64,000 nt of DNA, from the NCBI GenBank assembly GCA_019638085.1, contig JAHBUL010000002.1, positions 124,001-188,000 on the forward strand. The letters run 5' to 3'. The first letter of the stretch is position 1. The number at the start of each line of letters is the position of its first letter. The position numbers and the translations under genes are program-made. Below are positions 62,004-64,000 of this stretch, one piece after another. The DNA is from Flavobacteriales bacterium (GTDB lineage: Bacteria > Bacteroidota > Bacteroidia > Flavobacteriales_F > PHOS-HE28). The notes under the pieces are model-generated. The model ran no database searches. It was not told the DNA's origin and saw only the letters and a list, made by a program, of their open reading frames with translations.

Positions 62004-62314
62004 GCGGTGGGATCCCTACGAAATATTCGACAAAATATGCAAACTATCCACATAGACTGACCAACTCGGGTTGAGGTTGCCCTGCCCTCCCACTTTTCAG
62101 GATCGAACGATCGGGATGTGGATAACTGATCTCGTCCACCCTCATCCAACAGGGTAACTTCGGGGCCGCACATTCCATCGTAGTTGTCGGTTTTCAGTTG
62201 TTGGTTGTCAGGCTTCCCTGGAAGAACTTCAGTGCCGCATTGCTCCATCGGAGCACATGTCCCTGACGACTGACGACCAGGAACTGCCAACTGGTACAGG
62301 ATCCGAGACCTCAA
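62004..62314. other. intergenic region between divergent genes
   Basis: It separates the type B gene and dnaE. It contains a micro-repeat tract (62184-62212 and 62262-62280, TTGTCGGTTTTCAGTTG-like units) that is the reverse complement of the GACAACT type. No gene is supported and no full promoter was identified. Confidence 0.45.
62184..62212. repeat. TTGTC/CAGTTG micro-repeat tract
   Basis: The reverse complement reads CTGACAACC-AACAACTGAAAAC, the same type of short repeat as 3219-3252 inside the ROK gene. A smaller tract of the same kind (CTGACGACTGACGACC) follows at 62262. Confidence 0.5.
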
Positions 62315-64000
62315 ATGCAATTCTCCCACCTTCACGTCCACACCCAATTCTCCCTTCTCGACGGCGCTAGCAACATCAGCGCACTCTATAAGAAAGCCGC
62401 AGCCGACGGCCAACCTGCCGTTGCCATCACCGATCATGGCAACATGTTCGGTGCGTTCAAGTTCGTGGCCGAGGCCGGCAAGCACAAGAACCCCGATGGC
62501 ACGCCAAAGGTGAAGCCCATCGTGGGTTGTGAGTTCTATCTCGTGGAGGACCGCCACAAGAAAGCCTTCACCCGAGAGGACAAGGATCAGCGCTACCACC
62601 AACTGATGCTGGCCAAGAACGCCATCGGGTACAAGAACCTGAGCAAGCTCTGTTCCCTCGGGTACATCGAGGGCTACTACAGCAAATACCCCCGGATCGA
62701 CAAGGAACTGGTGCTGCAATATCATGAAGGATTGATCGCCACCACCTGCTGCCTGGCGGCCAGTGTGCCCCGTACCATCCTGCGCAAGGGCGAGGCTGAA
62801 GGCGAAAAGGAGTTCAAGTGGTGGCTCAATCTTTTCGGTGAGGACTACTACATCGAAATGCAACGCCATGGTATCGCCGATCAGGACAAGGTGAACGCGG
62901 TGTTGCTGAAGTGGGCGGGGAAGTACAATGTGCCCATCATCGCCAGCAACGACAGCCATTATGTGGACCAGCAGGACGCCAACGCACACGACATTCTCCT
63001 CTGCTTGAACACCGGTGAAAAGCAGAGCACGCCCAAGGCCACCGATGCTGACGCGGAGAACGGCACCACCAAGGGCAAACGATTCGGCTTCTCCAACGAT
63101 GAGTTCTTCTTCAAGACGAAGAACGAAATGCTGGATCGCTTCAAGGACATCCCGCAAGCACTGGACAACACCAACCAGATCGTGGATAAGGTGGAGGTGC
63201 TGAAGCTGAAGAAGGACATCCTGCTGCCGAACTTCGAGATACCCGCTGAATTTGCCGATCAGGACGAATACCTGCGATCCCTTACGTACGACGGAGCGGT
63301 GCGCAGATACCTGGGGGATCACACAAGCGCAGGGAGCGAGCCCGGTCTGAAGGGCGGCATTGATTCACTGGATCCGAAGATCAAGGAGCGCTTGGATTTC
63401 GAGCTCTTCACCATCAAGACGATGGGCTTTGCCGGCTATTTCCTGATCACGCAGGACTTCATCAACCACGGTCGCGACATCGGCGTGGTGATCGGGCCCG
63501 GCCGGGGTAGCGCGGCGGGTAGCGCGGTGGCCTATTGCATCGGCATCACCAACATCGACCCCATCAAGTACGACCTGCTGTTCGAGCGATTCCTTAATCC
63601 GGACCGCAAGAGCATGCCTGATATCGACACGGACTTCGACGACGAGGGCCGCCAGCGCGTGATCGACTACGTGGTGGAGAAGTATGGGAAGAACCAGGTG
63701 GCCCAGATCATCACCTACGGCAGCATCGCGGCCAAGAGCAGTATCCGCGACGTGGCGCGGGTGCTGGACCTGCCCCTGAACGAAGCGGACCGACTGGCCA
63801 AGCTGGTGCCGGAGCGACCCGGTATCAATTTGGGCCGCCTGCTGCGGGCGCCGCTGGATGGTGCTGGCAGCTTGAAGGACAAGGAGGGCCTCAGCAGCGA
63901 TGAAATGGCCAACGTGCGGCAGTTGCGCCAAGTGCTGGAAAGCGGCGAAGCCACGGCCGACGTGCTGAACGAAGCGGAAAAACTGGAAGGTTCCGTACGC
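62315..64000 (+). CDS. dnaE: DNA polymerase III alpha subunit, partial (N-terminal 562 codons)
   Basis: The frame runs off the window end. The PHP domain opens with FSHLHVHTQFSLLDGA and contains AITDHGNMFG and IVGCEFYLV. The polymerase palm shows VVIGPGRGSAAGSAVAY and FERFLNPDRKSMPDIDTDFD (catalytic Asp residues near 436-442). This is the replicative polymerase that extends the leading and lagging strands. The missing part should hold the thumb, fingers and beta-clamp-binding region. The start at 62315 matches the family N-terminus. Confidence 0.95.
   Translation, partial: MQFSHLHVHTQFSLLDGASNISALYKKAAADGQPAVAITDHGNMFGAFKFVAEAGKHKNPDGTPKVKPIVGCEFYLVEDRHKKAFTREDKDQRYHQLMLAKNAIGYKNLSKLCSLGYIEGYYSKYPRIDKELVLQYHEGLIATTCCLAASVPRTILRKGEAEGEKEFKWWLNLFGEDYYIEMQRHGIADQDKVNAVLLKWAGKYNVPIIASNDSHYVDQQDANAHDILLCLNTGEKQSTPKATDADAENGTTKGKRFGFSNDEFFFKTKNEMLDRFKDIPQALDNTNQIVDKVEVLKLKKDILLPNFEIPAEFADQDEYLRSLTYDGAVRRYLGDHTSAGSEPGLKGGIDSLDPKIKERLDFELFTIKTMGFAGYFLITQDFINHGRDIGVVIGPGRGSAAGSAVAYCIGITNIDPIKYDLLFERFLNPDRKSMPDIDTDFDDEGRQRVIDYVVEKYGKNQVAQIITYGSIAAKSSIRDVARVLDLPLNEADRLAKLVPERPGINLGRLLRAPLDGAGSLKDKEGLSSDEMANVRQLRQVLESGEATADVLNEAEKLEGSVR

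Noticed and set aside
62000-63322. 440-codon frame antisense to dnaE
   Set aside because: It is antisense to the conserved PHP domain coding region and has no protein-like domain.

Overview
The window is chromosomal DNA from a GC-rich member of the Bacteroidota, most likely a Flavobacteriales-type lineage. The signs are eleven secreted proteins ending in type IX secretion (T9SS) C-terminal domains (nine type A, two of the gliding-motility-associated type B), a PorP/SprF partner, a LytTR regulator with a propeller-type histidine kinase, a GH92 mannosidase, and a promoter of the Bacteroidota TTTG/TAnnTTTG form in front of the only tRNA gene. I cannot name the genus. Nothing looks like a complete prophage, conjugative element, insertion sequence or CRISPR array.

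Layout. 0-8 kb: a partial gene, a T9SS protein, then a sugar group (FucP-type transporter, ROK kinase, GH92 glycosidase) and a rhomboid protease. 8-13.3 kb: a haem-motif lipoprotein, a surface serine hydrolase, tRNA-Leu(GAG) followed by duplicated terminator-like repeats, a voltage-gated-type K+ channel with a zinc-ribbon tail, an orphan antitoxin-like protein and an SGNH esterase. 13.5-16.7 kb: PaaZ, overlapped by a GNAT-like gene and a small gene with a duplicated DIGFIG motif, then a truncated gene. 16.8-22.4 kb: T9SS protein, two alpha/beta hydrolases, an MFS exporter, a thioesterase. 22.5-27.1 kb: a compact three-gene operon of exported caspase, exported unknown protein and a CHASE2-like membrane protein. 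27.3-31.7 kb: a peroxiredoxin stub and a LytTR/histidine-kinase pair. 32-35.6 kb: a zone of decay (T9SS gene without its C-terminal end, dehydrogenase tail, propeller pseudogene) around an intact AraC/VOC pair. 35.7-48.1 kb: SBBP-type T9SS proteins, a FUSC membrane protein, a large type B adhesin-like protein with PorP/SprF. 48.4-64 kb: an unusual PLP enzyme, malic enzyme, two paralogous repeat proteins around PepD, small proteins, an 1115-residue type B surface protein and the start of dnaE.

How the parts fit. The transporter, ROK kinase and GH92 enzyme look like uptake, phosphorylation and release steps for mannose or a related hexose. The T9SS cargo genes supply surface and secreted proteins; the type B protein at 42.5 kb and its overlapping PorP/SprF gene probably act together. 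The best candidate for a little-described system is the caspase operon. Next come the GNAT/DIGFIG pair and the PLP enzyme whose N-terminal half looks like a degenerate copy of its own fold. Intergenic DNA carries several small dispersed repeats (hairpins and 7-9 base micro-repeats), some of which run into coding sequence.
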